Source: Chytridium lagenaria
Taxonomy: Eukaryota; Chytridiomycota; Chytridiomycetes; Chytridiales; Chytridiaceae
Length of the DNA stretch: 64,000 nt
Reading direction: 5' to 3'
Assembly (NCBI GenBank): GCA_025449115.1
Contig: JAHLKC010000008.1
Coordinates: 310,001-374,000 of the forward strand
The notes under the pieces were generated by a model. That model saw nothing but the letters and a program-made list of their open reading frames with translations, made no database searches and had not been told where the DNA came from. Within the stretch, counting starts at the first letter, position 1. Each line of letters begins with the position of its first letter. Both the position numbers and the translations under genes were made by a program. Shown here one piece after another: positions 11,187 to 23,031 of the stretch.

Positions 11187-13785
11187 ATGACGACTTCGTT
11201 AAACTCCGTCAAAGACACAAATCTGCACCCCGATCTTGAGGTGGATGATATGAGCGTGGATGATATGAAGATTGGAGGCCTTACTGAGTTGGATTTGTCG
11301 GTTTGGGATGATTATGAGGCGAGCATGAACGTGGACAAGGGGGAGGAGAGGGATGGGGATGAGGCTGACGGTGGACCCGAGAGTGGAGACGGTTCAAGCG
11401 TGACGGGCATGGCTATGGATCATAATGGCAGTGTAGTCGCTGCAGGCGAAAGGAAGGGTCCGCATACGGGTTTATCACAGCCTGGAGCATCTAAGCAAAA
11501 GGCAGACAGTGGTGTTGGTGCGGACGCAACTGACAAGACGCCAACAACCACTACCAACAGCTCTAGAGAGTCCACTCAGTCAGCAGCGGATCTATTAAGA
11601 CACCTGGAGAGGCGGATGCCAACGAGGCTGAATTAGGCAAAGGGGCGAAGGCAAAAACTTCGACAAAAGGAAAAACTGGGAGACGCTCTCAACACGCACC
11701 AATGCCGCGAATGTCCGAAGATCGTATACAGACAAGATCGAAAAGACATTTATTAGAAGTCATCGAACTTCCTATCTCTCCTCGTCGTAAAAAGAAAAAC
11801 TTTTATCGTTACGAAAGAGGATGCGTCTATCAGTGGAACTTTGCAGACAGAGGTGGACACACATCTTTCGAGTGGCAAAAATGGTTTAAAGATGAAGAAG
11901 ATTACATCTTTGTCGCCTGATGCCGTTACAGGACTGGTTGATACGCCAGCTCCGGAAGGCTCTGTCGGAGAAACTCTCGTTAATAATGTTGAAATGCAAG
12001 AACAGCTTGCTGAGGGAGTTAAGGCGTCGTCAGCAAAATTCAATGAGGATGTCAGGACGGAAGAGCCACCTACCAAACGCCAAAAACTGAATGGCAATCG
12101 AGAGACAGAGATAAAGGAGGAAGTCGATGAAGCGTCCTCCTCTACTCCTGTTGCTAGACGAACACGTGGCAGTATTACAACCAGCAGCGGTCGCGACTCA
12201 TTGACGGGTGAAACGCAAGAAACGCCTACACGTACACCCTCTGCTGTTGATCCTGGATCCCGCACAACGCGGAGGAAGAAGGATCAAGGTCGTGAGGAGG
12301 GAGATTCTAATGACGAGCATGGAGAGCCCCGTGATAAAATGAGTTGGCCACCGTCACCTATACCCTCAAGGTCACGACAATCTTCTCTCCCAATGCTTCC
12401 TCGCCCTTGCCAGTGGGAGACGTTGCGCCAGTAGAAGATGACGTGCCCATGGACGAGTCTGAAGACGCCCCAGATACCGTGGGAGACCCTTCCGTCTTGG
12501 CCATCCCTGAGACCCTCCCGTCTCTTATTACAAAGGACCGTGAAGACACACCCGCAGAGAGCGTTGCCTCCGAACTCCAATCAGCTCTTCCTGCCGTTCA
12601 ACCCGACACGACTCCCAGCGCGTCCACTTCCGCACCTCCCCCAACAAACGCAAATCGTCGGGGTTCCGCTAAACCACTCACCCCGCTCCGCCCTTCTCAA
12701 AGACGCCACCCTTGCAGCATCAGTCGCAGCCACTACAACATCTGCTCCTAACGCCACCCGTCGTCGTGTCCAAGGTCAACGAGGTCTGAAAGAAAAATCT
12801 GACCCTAGCCTTGCAGCAGCTCTCACCAAATCCTCTCATTTCCGACCATTCAACCCCGCGAAAATGGCGGCTACCATCCCGCCGCTTATTGTGAAATCAC
12901 CGAAAGATTTCATTGACGCCGTGTCCAAATCCTCGAAGAAAGCCATCCCTGATTCCATGGAATTATGTGATGATCCAAACCCCTCCGTCCTCACTTCAAT
13001 AAGCCTCGACGCCACACTCCCTCGTCTCTTCTACCGACCCCCTGATGCCTTTGTCCACGTCTTTGGACAAGGTGTGTCCTCCCGTCCCGCTTCCGATCAT
13101 ACCATTGGACCACTCCCTGATGATCTCGTCGAAGCCACTCTCCAATACGACCCCACACCATGGCTCCCCGCTGAACTTGAAGCCCTCGACAGGGGTCTTG
13201 AAGCACATGGTCGCAACTTCACCCTCCTCTCCCGTGACTATGTGCCAACACGTACAACGGCAGAGTGCATATCTGCCTATTACCGTCGCAAACACACGCT
13301 TCGGTACACCAAAGTCAAGATGTACCGTCGTCGTGTGCAGCGCGATGAGGAAGAGTATGTGCGTTATGTGAACGGGGGTGGGGAAGTTTATTGTCAGTGA
13401 AGCACGGAGAATGAAGTTTGAGAAAAGCAAAGGGTTGCCGAGTCTTATTTCGGGGTTGGCGGCCAAACAGTCTGTGTTTGGAGGGGGGATTTTTTCGGCG
13501 AATTCGTCAACGTCGTCTTTGTTTGCGGCGGTTGCGGCGGCAAATGGGAAGGAGGTCAAGAGTGGGGAGGTGGTGGAGGAGGAGGCGAAGGTGAAGGAGT
13601 ATCGGAGGATTTCGGATAGGAGTGGGGTTGCCCCTGAACCGCTGCTTTCGAGTTTTGGGAAGGAGGCGGTGCCGCTCACGGAGCCTTTTGCCGCCTGTGA
13701 GGTCTGTGAGAACACGGACGAGGGTTGTTGCGGAGGATTATGTGCGGCATTAAATAGGACTGTGAGGGTGGGGGTCGGGGTGTGA
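11187..13785 (+). CDS. SANT/Myb-domain chromatin-type protein
   Basis: The product is largely disordered and acidic, with Ser/Thr/Pro tracts and basic patches (TKRQK, RRTRGS, TTRRKK) that suggest nuclear location. One folded block near 13150-13290 reads AELEALDRGLEAHGRNF and then TTAECISAYYRRKH. This is a SANT domain of the corepressor kind (MTA/RCOR/SNT1 style), which binds histone tails or deacetylases. A second conserved-looking block, RYERGCVYQWNF, is not recognised. The C-terminus carries a Cys cluster (CEVCENTDEGCCGGLC). The coding frame switches about five times (near 11590, 11900, 12340-12430, 12720 and 13385) with no credible introns, so the sequence is probably indel-ridden. The exact corepressor family is uncertain. 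Confidence 0.6.
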
Positions 13786-14411
13786 GTGTGGGTGTTTTAT
13801 TGTTGTTGTTTGTTTTTTTGTTTATTTTCTTTTTTCTTCTTGAAAGGATTGTATTGTAATTTGTTGCGTGATGTTTTAGCTTCCCAAAAAAAAACGCACC
13901 TGCGTTCCTTTATCTTTTTCTGTTTTTTTTTTTCTTCTTTTTTTTTCTTGCCGCCCTTAATTTTCTTGTATTTTATATTAAGCTCTCCGTCGTTTTTGGT
14001 TCGAGGCTCCCAACCTGTTCTTTTCCGTGTTTGTTTCCCTAGGTTTCAAGGAATGAACTAGATATTATTCCTCTTGTGGACATTTTGCGCGGTTGTGACG
14101 GGTGGAGGGCGTGTAGATGCTTGTTCCCCTTTTGTTGTCTATTGGTTTTTTGACTTTTTTTTGTTTCGCTACGCTGTTCCAGCTTACATACATAACCATA
14201 CAAATGCTGTTCTGGGAGAATTGTCTATATTGTCTATGATTGTCTATAAGGGAGATCGAAATTGAAAATGAACAACTGAAACGAAAAAGAAAGGAAACAG
14301 GGGAGAGGAAAAGGGGGGGGGATAGGGGGGTGAAAGTACGGAAAAATAGTACAACTAAGATCATGATAAATAGGCAAGCGAAAACAATTTAAGCCACAAA
14401 CTCATGAAGAA
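13786..14411. other. T-rich convergent intergenic spacer
   Basis: Lies between the stop of the SANT gene and the stop of the GT31 gene. It holds several T-runs and probable 3' untranslated sequence on both strands. No ORF here has a recognisable product. Confidence 0.5.
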
Positions 14412-16285
14412 TCACTTTTTACACGAATACCGATCCGCAATAACCCCACTTACGATCCCTTCCTTCTCTATCTTCACTCCCAATCCATCCTTCATCCAAC
14501 ACCTTTCACCATTATACGCCCACGACACGCACCGCACGTGTGCAAAGCACCTGCCCTCACAGATGGCGACGGAGGAGGCGGGGCCATCGTCAAAGTCGTT
14601 ACCGGTACGATCGGTGTTAAGGGAGGGGGTGTTGTGGGTGGAGGGGTTGAAGGTGTTGTGGATATCGGACATGGTGGTGCCTTGGTCGGGGTGGGTGGAG
14701 AGGGAGGTGAGTTCGATTTCGTAGAGACGTTGGATCTGAGGAAGTTGGTCAGTGCGAGATTCGGAGAAAGTTTACGTTGCGTGTTTTTTTTTTAAAATGG
14801 AGAAAAATGACAGATGGGCCATGTCTGTAGAGCTACCTGGTATGGGAGAAGGTGATGGAAAACGTTCGGCCTTTCGCATCCGTTTGCAGGGAACTGGTAC
14901 TGTTAAAAAATAACTAGAGTCAGATTTCAACCAAGCAACAAAGATACGTAGGACTTAAGCTTTAGAATGAACTAACCTTGTCGTTGGGTCTAATATATAG
15001 AAATTTGTGGTGAGGTTAAGAATCGAATGTTATATTGGCCATCAGTTAGAGTTGAGGTGGCCAGCAGGGGAATGACTTACGGCTCCTTAATAAATCCTAC
15101 GCCCGGTGTGATCAAAAGGTTTTGGTCGCGGAGGCAAAGCGCGACGCGGACGTCGCCAGCTGTAACAGAAAAGAGGTAGCAGAACGTTAATATTTTTCGA
15201 TGGTGCATATTGACGTTAACATGAGAAATAGGAGACCGGTGGGTTTAGTGAAAACACACAGCCGCTCGATGGATATTCACGGATATAAAGAGCTTACCCC
15301 AGCAATCCTTGTATTTCTTAATACATTTCTCAATCCCTTCCATCATCAACTTCATCGCACCCCTTGAAACCACAATTCCCGACCCTCCATGAGCAAACCC
15401 TGGTCCCTCCAAACTTGGTAACCCCATCACATCCCAAAAACACATTCGCGCTTCCCGTGTAAAATGGCACCGCCGGATCCATATCCCTCAAATACCTCTC
15501 CAGGTTATCGAAAAACACGTACGAATCATCGTCAATCATGATATACCAGTCAGCATCCGGGTACGTCTTATACAAATACTCGAAACCTGGCAGGTTTTTA
15601 TGCGCATCAAGTTTCCAACCCAAGGAGCTTTCGGCTGGAATGACAGCGTCTTCTTTTCGACGATGTAATGATCGACGATTATGTCGTTGCGTTTCATCGA
15701 CCATGGGACCACCCTTCTGTTTCGTAAATTCTAACTTTCGTTTCTTCTCCATAGCGGATAACCGTCTATCCACCATATCATACACGCCCGTGAACACATC
15801 AATCATGGGATGCGTTCCAACATGAACCCCGGGGCCTCCCCAATGACCGCCAACTTTTTAATCTTGCTTAAAAAGGTCACGAGCTGGACCGACGCTCGTT
15901 CGACAGCCACATCAGCGCCAGTCTTGAGAGCCACAGCGAATCGATCGTACTTGGATGAAACCGAAGGGGATGGGGGAATGTGGGAGGTGTTTTTGAGGAG
16001 TTGCACGGCTTTATCGAATTTCGAGTTGGGGGTGTCGAAGAGGGGGTCTCCGAGGTTTGTGTTGGAGACGGGGCGTTTCGGTGGCATTTCTGGTGGAGTG
16101 AAGGGGAGGGTGATGCGGAAGGAGGATGAGGGCTCTGAGGCATGGAGAGCGGGTTCTGGGAGGAAGTTGAGGATTGTAGCGAGGAGGAGGTAGATCATGA
16201 GGAGGGAGAGGAGGGCGAGGAGGAGGAGTCTTGGACGGAGGTATGAGCTGAGGTTGAAAGCATCTCCTCTTGAGAAGCCAGCCAT
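14412..16285 (-). CDS. Fringe-like glycosyltransferase family 31 protein, type II membrane
   Basis: The N-terminus has a short cytosolic tail, then a hydrophobic anchor (about residues 19-42, LLLLALLSLLMIYLLLATIL), as expected for a Golgi type II enzyme. The catalytic region shows GWKLDAHKNLPGFEYLYKT, then WYIMIDDDSYVFFDNL, containing the DDD metal/donor motif of GT31. GFAHGGSGIVVSRGA, the acceptor-side Gly-rich loop, follows. The C-terminal 80 residues are Cys-containing (CEGRCFAHVRCVSW ... CWMKDG) and resemble a small PAN/apple-like module. Donor and acceptor sugars cannot be assigned; fringe relatives use UDP-GlcNAc or UDP-Gal. Two frame breaks (near 15825 in a CCCCGGGG run, and near 15450 after a T-run) look like indels. 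Several short introns lie at 14750-15300. Confidence 0.8.
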
Positions 16286-17717
16286 GTCTAAAGATGATAA
16301 GAGCTCGGTTTTTGTGAGTGAGGTGTTTTCCGTCTGGAGATGTGATTAATTGGTAACAAGACGTTAGTCGTAAAAGTGTTTTTGATGCAGAGACACCGTC
16401 AACCCGTTCAGAACACAGTGAGGTGTGAGGTGAGAGGTGAGATGTGAGAGGTGAGAGTTGAGAGGTGAGTAAGTTTTTTACTGCGTCTTTACCAATAAAG
16501 AAAGAAAAGGAAACCCCTTCAAAAGCAGTAGCGAACACAAGAAAGCAGCACCGACTTTGTGTGTCCTGCTGTCTTTGGAACAACTTTTTACCACGTTGCG
16601 CAACGCTGCCACGAATAGACTGAAACACTCACCCATTTGTTGTTGCCCTCAAATTGCATTTGAGAAAAAAACACTAAAATAGAATTACGTCGCTCTTTAT
16701 CGTGGGCAGCCGCAGAACTGACTAAACGAAAAACTATCAAAAGGTTGACTGAAACAAACTAATAGATATTTAGTTGAAGGCATGAGAAGAAAAGACAACT
16801 TTCTGTATGGAGTCACGAAAAACGACACGAAAAGATAGTGCTGCTAGACCACGTCTATAGTTTTTTATGATAAACGTCTGGAAAATCCCATTAAAACTCA
16901 ACACGAACTAAACACGACCACACACAAAAGGCTTCAAAAAAAACGTAAATGTGGAGGATTTATAATGAGGCCAAAATACAGAATGTTGAGGTCAATAGTC
17001 TCAAAAGAAAAAAAAAAAAAGAAGGAAAGGAGAAGGAAAAAGAAAGTGACATCAAGAACCACCGTAACGTCGAAAATAAAAACCCCCAACCGAACTCACA
17101 CACCGTTTCCTGGACGCCAACCAAAAAAAACAAAAAACAACAACAACAACAAACAGCAGGTCCATACATGAGGCAAACTCCGTAGAGCGTAGAGCAGAAC
17201 AATAAGTAAACTACTTCCTCACCAGGAAAATAATCCGAACAAAACCCCATCAGATAATCTTAATCGTTTCTTTTTTTCTTTTACCCAAAGAAGCCATGTC
17301 CGCTTCAAAGGCAGAGTTGGGGAAAAATCCCATGATAGATAGAGTAGGGTTTGGCCAAACAAGAAAGTCCCGCGTGAAGATGGGGAGCACAGAAAAGGGG
17401 GTGGAAGGGAGAGTAAGGGGAGTAAGAATAGGGAGTAGTTAGGTTGAAAAAAATCATAAGAAAGCAAAAACAAAAAAACAGTGTGAGATTGTGAAAAAGG
17501 GAGCAGAAGAAAAGAGAGAAAATAAGTCTATAAGCATATCCCATCAATCAGGAAAGAAAGAACAAGTTAAGGAAGATGTTGTAACAAAAGGGAGCCTGGA
17601 AAGAAAAGGGTAAGGAATTGGGGAATGCGAAAGGAACTCCCATACATTGCGCCAATGGTGGTTCAGTAACGTGCGATTGTGGGAAAGATAGAAAAAAAGA
17701 AAACCCTCCACAAATCA
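16286..17717. other. Intergenic region with low-complexity DNA
   Basis: 1.4 kb between two minus-strand genes, so it contains the promoter of the GT31 gene and the 3' region of the mitochondrial carrier. It includes a GAGGTG minisatellite (16418-16470) and purine-rich, A-rich tracts around 17005-17045 and 17130-17155. The ORFs there consist of Lys/Arg/Asn codons and look like by-products of composition. Confidence 0.5.
16418..16470. repeat. Short GTGAGAGGTGAGA-type minisatellite
   Basis: About seven imperfect tandem copies of a 6-8 base GTGAG(A/G)G unit lie just upstream of the GT31 start on the opposite strand. Copies differ by single bases. It is seen directly in the sequence; no function is implied. 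Confidence 0.8.
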
Positions 17718-19252
17718 TCATCTCAAAGACTTGCCCTCCGCCTTTGCCGCAAACCAATTCGCAATAGTCTGCGCGATAGTAAACGAAAACGTCACTTTCG
17801 GTCCTGACGCCAACATTTTCGGCACAACACCCTTTGTGAACGCCATCACTCCCTCATTCCTCACCATCGCCTGCACAACCTTCCACCCCTTTATCGGTGC
17901 ATCCAATGGTGACGCCTGAACGCGCACTTTAACCACATCTAACGGTGCAGCCACCGCAATAGATGCACAGGCTCCTGCTACCGAAGAAAGGAAAGTTTGG
18001 AGGAAAGTGGCGCGACGGTGGTCTTCGAGGAGGAAGACGCGGTCTTTAACAAAAACAGAGGCACCAAAAAGGGCGAAACAACCGAATGAATTACGAGCAG
18101 CTGTCCACGAAGCCCCACGGTATAGATTTGCAAGGATAGCCGGTCGCCGCAAAATCTCCGAAAGCGGTGACGGAGCCAACTGTTGTTGTGGTGGAGGCGT
18201 TGCTGATGAGAACGATGAAACGGTATTCCTCGTCAATGTTTTCGATACAACGGCGGAGATGGTTGACGGAGAGGAAAGACTTGCAGCGGTTGAGGTGAGA
18301 GTGTGAATGGATCTTGCGGAAGGTTGGGAAGGGACAAAGGGGGACGTTGGCATTGTGGATTTTGAAATCATTCGGACGCCGGTTTGGCCTTTAACTTTGA
18401 GGGCGTCAAGGGGAAGGAGAATGACTTCTGCGATGCCGATGAGGATACCACCACTTGCTGCAATCATGGTGCGGTACCATTTATCTCCAAAGGTGGCGCG
18501 AAATGACGTCCCATATTGTTGGCTGAGACGTTCTGAGACGATAGGGTGAAGACCGAATTGCAGGGACCTGCCAAAATTTTAACATTAGTCTCCCATACAA
18601 AAAAAAAAGGCACATTCGTAAAGCAATACAAAGTACTTTTTAAGCTAGAGAAACTTACCTTTGCAACATTTTATACATCACCGCATACCCAAAGGCCGGA
18701 TACAAACTTCCCAACTCCTTCTTCAAACCCGTCCCAGCCGCTTCTTTAAATATCACCTTTCTCAATCCCATCACGGCCTGCGAAAAGTTTGATCCGGGAG
18801 GAAAGTTACGTCCTCTATGATGCATCAGCCGTTCTGCGTGGGTGAACCCAGTTAGCAAAAATTAAATTTTTTAAGCGTTGAGCCCTTCTGGAAAAAAGAA
18901 GAAAAAAAGAAAGAGAGGCTGACAGGGAGGGCAGTTTTGGTGACTGGGAGTCGATCGTCGTTTCCGTGACGACCGTGTGCGTGTGTTGGGACGTGCGAGC
19001 GTGCGCAGAGTCAACGGAAAATGTCCAGAATCGCTTTTAAAGAGGCCTCAAGGCTTAACAGTGAAGGCGCATTCCCACCACCTCGCCATGACAAGCCCAA
19101 CTTCAACCCACAACACAAAAAGCCAAAAAGCCATCAAACTTACTTGATGCCGTATCCAGTGGATGGAATATGAATAGCTCCAAGAATCCAGCAACACCTG
19201 CACCCGCAATCCCAGCCGCTCCCGTTTTTCTCCCATCTCCAACAGCAACCAT
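17718..19252 (-). CDS. Mitochondrial GTP/GDP carrier, Ggc1 type
   Basis: The three repeats of the mitochondrial carrier family are visible through their signatures: FHPLDTASKRLMHHRG (repeat 1, across intron 18834-19143), LLPLDALKVKGQTG (repeat 2) and APLDVVKVRVQ (repeat 3). GLRKVIFKEAAG, LYRGASWTAARNSFG and FTKGVVPKMLASGPK fill the loops. The wording matches yeast Ggc1, which exchanges GTP for GDP across the inner membrane. The start ATG at 19250-19252 gives a short N-terminus (MVAVGDGRKTGAAG) without presequence, normal for carriers. Stop is at 17718-17720. Unusual is a Ser/Thr/Pro/Gln-rich insert of roughly 55-60 residues directly after the second PLDALKVK signature, in a matrix loop that is short in relatives. 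Confidence 0.88.
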
Positions 19253-20110
19253 GATAAATGTCTAGTCTGGTAGCTTTCCCGTTTTTTCGTCTTGAATGAA
19301 CTTTGGGGCTGCTCCGAGATCGTTGGTAGTCGAATGCGAAAGGCCTCACTTGGAAGGTGTGAAAATCGTCCGGGATCTTAGTTTTGCGCTTTTTTGTTTT
19401 TTCCTTTCAGTGAGAGATCGTCGGGAAATAGCCCTTTTCTGGATCTAATCGGTGTGTAGTCGATGTGAGGGTAAGCTTGCTTGTTGATCCCGCAGCAGTG
19501 TTAATGTTGAAGGAATCAGTGCTGCAAGGTGAGAAGGATGGTAGGGATCAAGGGAGTCTTTGCGATGACGGTGTTAAAGGGTGATAAGGAGTAAGTAAGG
19601 GGATGACGCCAGTAAGTTGTGTGTACAACTCAAAACATGGACTTCAATTTTTCATTCTTTTCCGTCTCCACCCGAACTGACCCCACAGACAAACTCTGAT
19701 TTTGAAACTGACACACGACCCCCTTTACGTATGCAACAAAAGTCACATTATTGTAAACACAGGGGAAAGGGGTGAGATATTCTAAAAGTACTATAATGCA
19801 TTTGACGTACGTGAGATCTACACAACTTAAAAAGACATCGTAAAAAGGTTGGAGAAGGGACAAACAAGTCCTTCAAGAGCTAGAAAAAAGCAAGTGATCG
19901 AGCTTTTTACACAAAGTAAGAGGAGGGGAAGGGCGTAGACGCAAAATATTGGTCCAAGGAAATCTAAAAAGCGTGAACATAGCAGCCCTAGCGGTGCCTA
20001 AGAATAATATAACGAGATAATCATTGTCGAACACTGACAAAATAAATGGAGGGAGCAATACAGCAAAGGAGAAAAAGACAATGGAGGTGTCGAAAGAAAA
20101 GAGTGATTGT
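19253..20110. other. Intergenic region, no gene seen
   Basis: About 860 bp upstream of the carrier gene and downstream of zuotin, both on the minus strand. Only small unconvincing ORFs occur. It should include the carrier promoter and the zuotin 3' untranslated region. Confidence 0.5.
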
Positions 20111-22789
20111 TTACTTCTTGTTCTTCTTCTTGATGGCGTCAGCCAATTCCTATAGAAAAGAAAAAATAGAGTAAATACACTGTTTCAACACCACAAAAGA
20201 AAGTGGACGAATATAGGTATAATGAGACCGAACAACTAGAAAACACACCTTCACCCTCTGCTTAACCTCCTTCTTGTTCTTTTCCATCAATCTCCTCAGC
20301 AATCTTCTCCCACCTCTCAGACGGCGCAGCCGCGAACTGAACAGCCGGGAACTTTCTCAAAGCCTGCTCGAGCTGAGCCTGTTGCGCTGCCGTCCACGAG
20401 TCATTCTCAGGGACCACAAACCCGCTCGGCGTGGTGTTGGCAGGCGGGGGGTGGTAGACGCGGGCCTAGCAGCCTTCTTTCCAGCAGGAGTAGCAGGCGC
20501 AGTCTTGGGGGTTGCGGTACCGTTAGCAGCACCATTAACACTGCCCTTGGGAGCGACAATGGGGAGATCAGTGTTGACAACGTCACGGTTGGTAGGCGCG
20601 TCCTTGACGTCCACATCCTTCTTCTTGCCAGCAATAACATCCTGAAGGGCGGCCCTCTCGGCGGTAGAGACGGCTTGGAGCTCCTTGCTCTTCTTGATGC
20701 ACTCATCAGGGCCCCTGGTGCGGGTAGAGGGGTCTTCACCCTCCTCCCCACCGTGGAGGTTCACATACTCTGCGATTTTCTCCCATCGCTGGTTGGTTCC
20801 TCCGGGGTGTTGCTTGACGGCCTTGATAAGCATAGCCTGCTCCTTAGCGGTCCAGGGGAGCTTAATGCGGCGGGCAGCGAGGGCAGCGGCAGCAGCAGCA
20901 GTCGCTGATTGGGACGCCTGCTTGAGAGCCTCAGCATTCCTAGCAATGGTCTCCTTGCGCTCCTCAACAGAGCCGAGCTGACGAAATAGAATTATATGAG
21001 AAACACACAACAATGTAAAAAAGCCAATACGGCTGTAACGATTATAACTCACCTCCTCCTCGAAACACGCTTGAAGGGCGGCAAGGCCCTTAGGGGCAAC
21101 CTGGTCAAGACGGAATTTGAACTCCTCCAAGTGCCAGAGCTCGGAGTTCTCGAGAAGGATCTCAAGTTTTGCAAGGTGATCCTCAACCTTAGAAAGGGGG
21201 GCATTGGCGGGGAGGAAATTATTGTTGTCCTTGAAGATTGTTTTAACCTCCTTCTTTGCCTTCTTCATAAGCTTCTTCTGAAGTTCCTTCTCCTTTTTCT
21301 CAATCTCTCTCTGTGAAGCACACAATGAAAATGATGAGTGATATTAACCAGATACAGTTGCAAAAAAGATAGAAAAACAAACGCTCACCCTATCCTTCTC
21401 CTCCTTCTCTTCCTTTTCCTTAGCAATCTTCTCTTCCTCAGCCTTCTGAGCAGCTTCCCTCTGAGAAGCCTGGGCAGCGTACTCCTTCTCCTTCCTCTTG
21501 GCCCTCCTTGGCAGCCTTCTCCTCCTCCTTAATACGGATAATACGGGGATCCAACTTAAGAGCGGCCTCGACGAACCGAAGAACACGAGCATTATCTTCC
21601 TTCTTCAACTTCAAGCGAGCGGCACGGTTCTTGCGCTCGTAGTAACGCTTCTCCTCACGGCTAAAAAAAAGATTACGTTAGTTCAACGAAAAAACGAAGA
21701 AGGAGAATGGTAAAAATGACAGGAATCCTCACCTATCACCGCTGCTTTCCTCTTCCTCATCCATCAACTCAAAGGTCCTCCATGAATCAATGCTGAACCA
21801 CGACTGGTAGAAGTCCTCAACCTCCTCCCTGGTCGCATCCGGACCACCGAAAGGGGGGAGGGGTTCCTTGGAGAACCTGGACTCTTTCTCGAAAGCAGGT
21901 CCAAAGATTTCAAAGAAGTCCTCTCCAGCCTTAAGAGGGCGAGAAGTGGGGAGAGCTTCATCAAATTTGGGGTCCACAGAGTCCCATTGACGACGCTTGA
22001 CGGGGTCGCTGAGAATTTCCCAAGCTTTCTGGATGCACTTGAAGAAAGAGTCGTCGTTGGTCTTGCCGCTGCTGGCCGCCTTCTTGTCGGGGTGGTGCTT
22101 AAGGACCTTGCGGCGGTCTAGTTGATAAAAAGGTAAAAAGGTAAGAAAACAGCCGTGTCAATGATATTTTGATATGAGCGTATTGCCCTCTTGCAGCAGA
22201 TAGCGTTTTACTTCGAGAGCAAAGAATGGCACTACTCGTTCATCGGTTTCAAGCACGTTTTCAATGTGACAATCCTGAGTCCACAAAAAAAAAAAAAAAA
22301 AAAAAAAAAAAAGGAGAGCCCACTCGCATTGATGGTGATGGGGAAAGGTTACGAGAGGGAGCGATGGGGGCGAAGAATGAATGAATGGAAAATGTATGAA
22401 TAAGCGGGATAACAGTACTCACAAGCCCTCTTGATGTCATCGTCGTTAGCCTTGTACCTCAACTTGGAAATGCCCAAGACAGCGTAATGGTCCTGGTTCT
22501 TCCAGTTGTGCGGGTCAGAGGCCAACAACTTTTTGGTCTCGGGCTCATCCTCCTCCATGTTCACGTCCTCATCCTCAGCAGCATGAAGAGCAGCCTCAAG
22601 CTCCAAGTCCTCCTCGAGGGTCCTGTTCATCCTGATGCGACGGATGACGTTCATGAATTCCTTGCCGCAGGGCTCAATCTTGACTTGCTCATAAGCGGCG
22701 AGCGACTTTGCGTGGATCTTAAAGTCCTTGTCCTTGTCCCATGACTTGGGAGGAGGTGGGAGGAGGAAGGGCATGGTGAGTGTGGACAT
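20111..22789 (-). CDS. ZUO1: Zuotin/DNAJC2, ribosome-associated J-protein with SANT domains
   Basis: The order along the protein is that of zuotin. An N-terminal PPPPKSWDKDKDFKIHAKS segment and an acidic stretch come first. The J-domain (DPHNWKNQDHYAVLGISKLRY; HPD motif within KHHPDKKA; SFFKCIQKAWEILSDP) and the zuotin homology domain (DPKFDEALPTS, ESRFSKEPLPPFGG, FYQSWFSIDSWRTF) follow. After a long charged helix come two SANT repeats, LPWTAKEQAMLIKAVKQHPGGT and WTAAQQAQLEQALRKFPA. The stop is at 20111-20113 after a Lys-rich tail. Zuotin works with Ssz1 and Hsp70 at the ribosome exit tunnel. Fungal zuotins can lack the SANT pair (budding yeast) or keep it; it is kept here. Frame breaks near 21500 and 20440 look like indels. 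The J-domain is split by an intron holding a 28-A tract. Confidence 0.92.
22285..22312 (+). repeat. 28-base poly-A tract in a zuotin intron
   Basis: An uninterrupted run of A lies within the J-domain intron of the minus-strand zuotin gene, where it reads as poly-T on the coding strand. Runs of this length are prone to length error and polymorphism. Confidence 0.9.
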
Positions 22790-22849
22790 GGTTACGGTCT
22801 GCTCGTCGACGACAGTGTGTTGAACGAGAAAGCCTTTCTGGTGAAGAAG

Positions 22850-22871
22850 AAAAAAAAAAAAAAAAAAAAAA
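22850..22871 (+). repeat. 22-base poly-A tract between divergent genes
   Basis: An uninterrupted A run lies 60 bp upstream of the zuotin start, in the 240 bp shared promoter space with the divergent enkurin-domain gene. Poly(dA:dT) tracts of this size commonly exclude nucleosomes in fungal promoters; that role here is inference. Confidence 0.85.
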
Positions 22872-23031
22872 TTGGAGTCGATTTCACCTTGCTTGGAAAT
22901 GCTGCTTTTTCAAGCAAGAAAGTCGTGTTTCTAATACCTTGTGTCGCTTTCAAGAAACCATCAACTCCGCTTAATTCAACGGACAACAATCAGCAAGGCA
23001 AGCAAGCAAGGAAGCAAGGAGAAGAGCAGGG

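Noticed and set aside
16949..17185. Plus-strand Lys/Asn-rich ORF
   Set aside because: It lies in A-rich DNA with AAG/AAC repeats and is explained by base composition.
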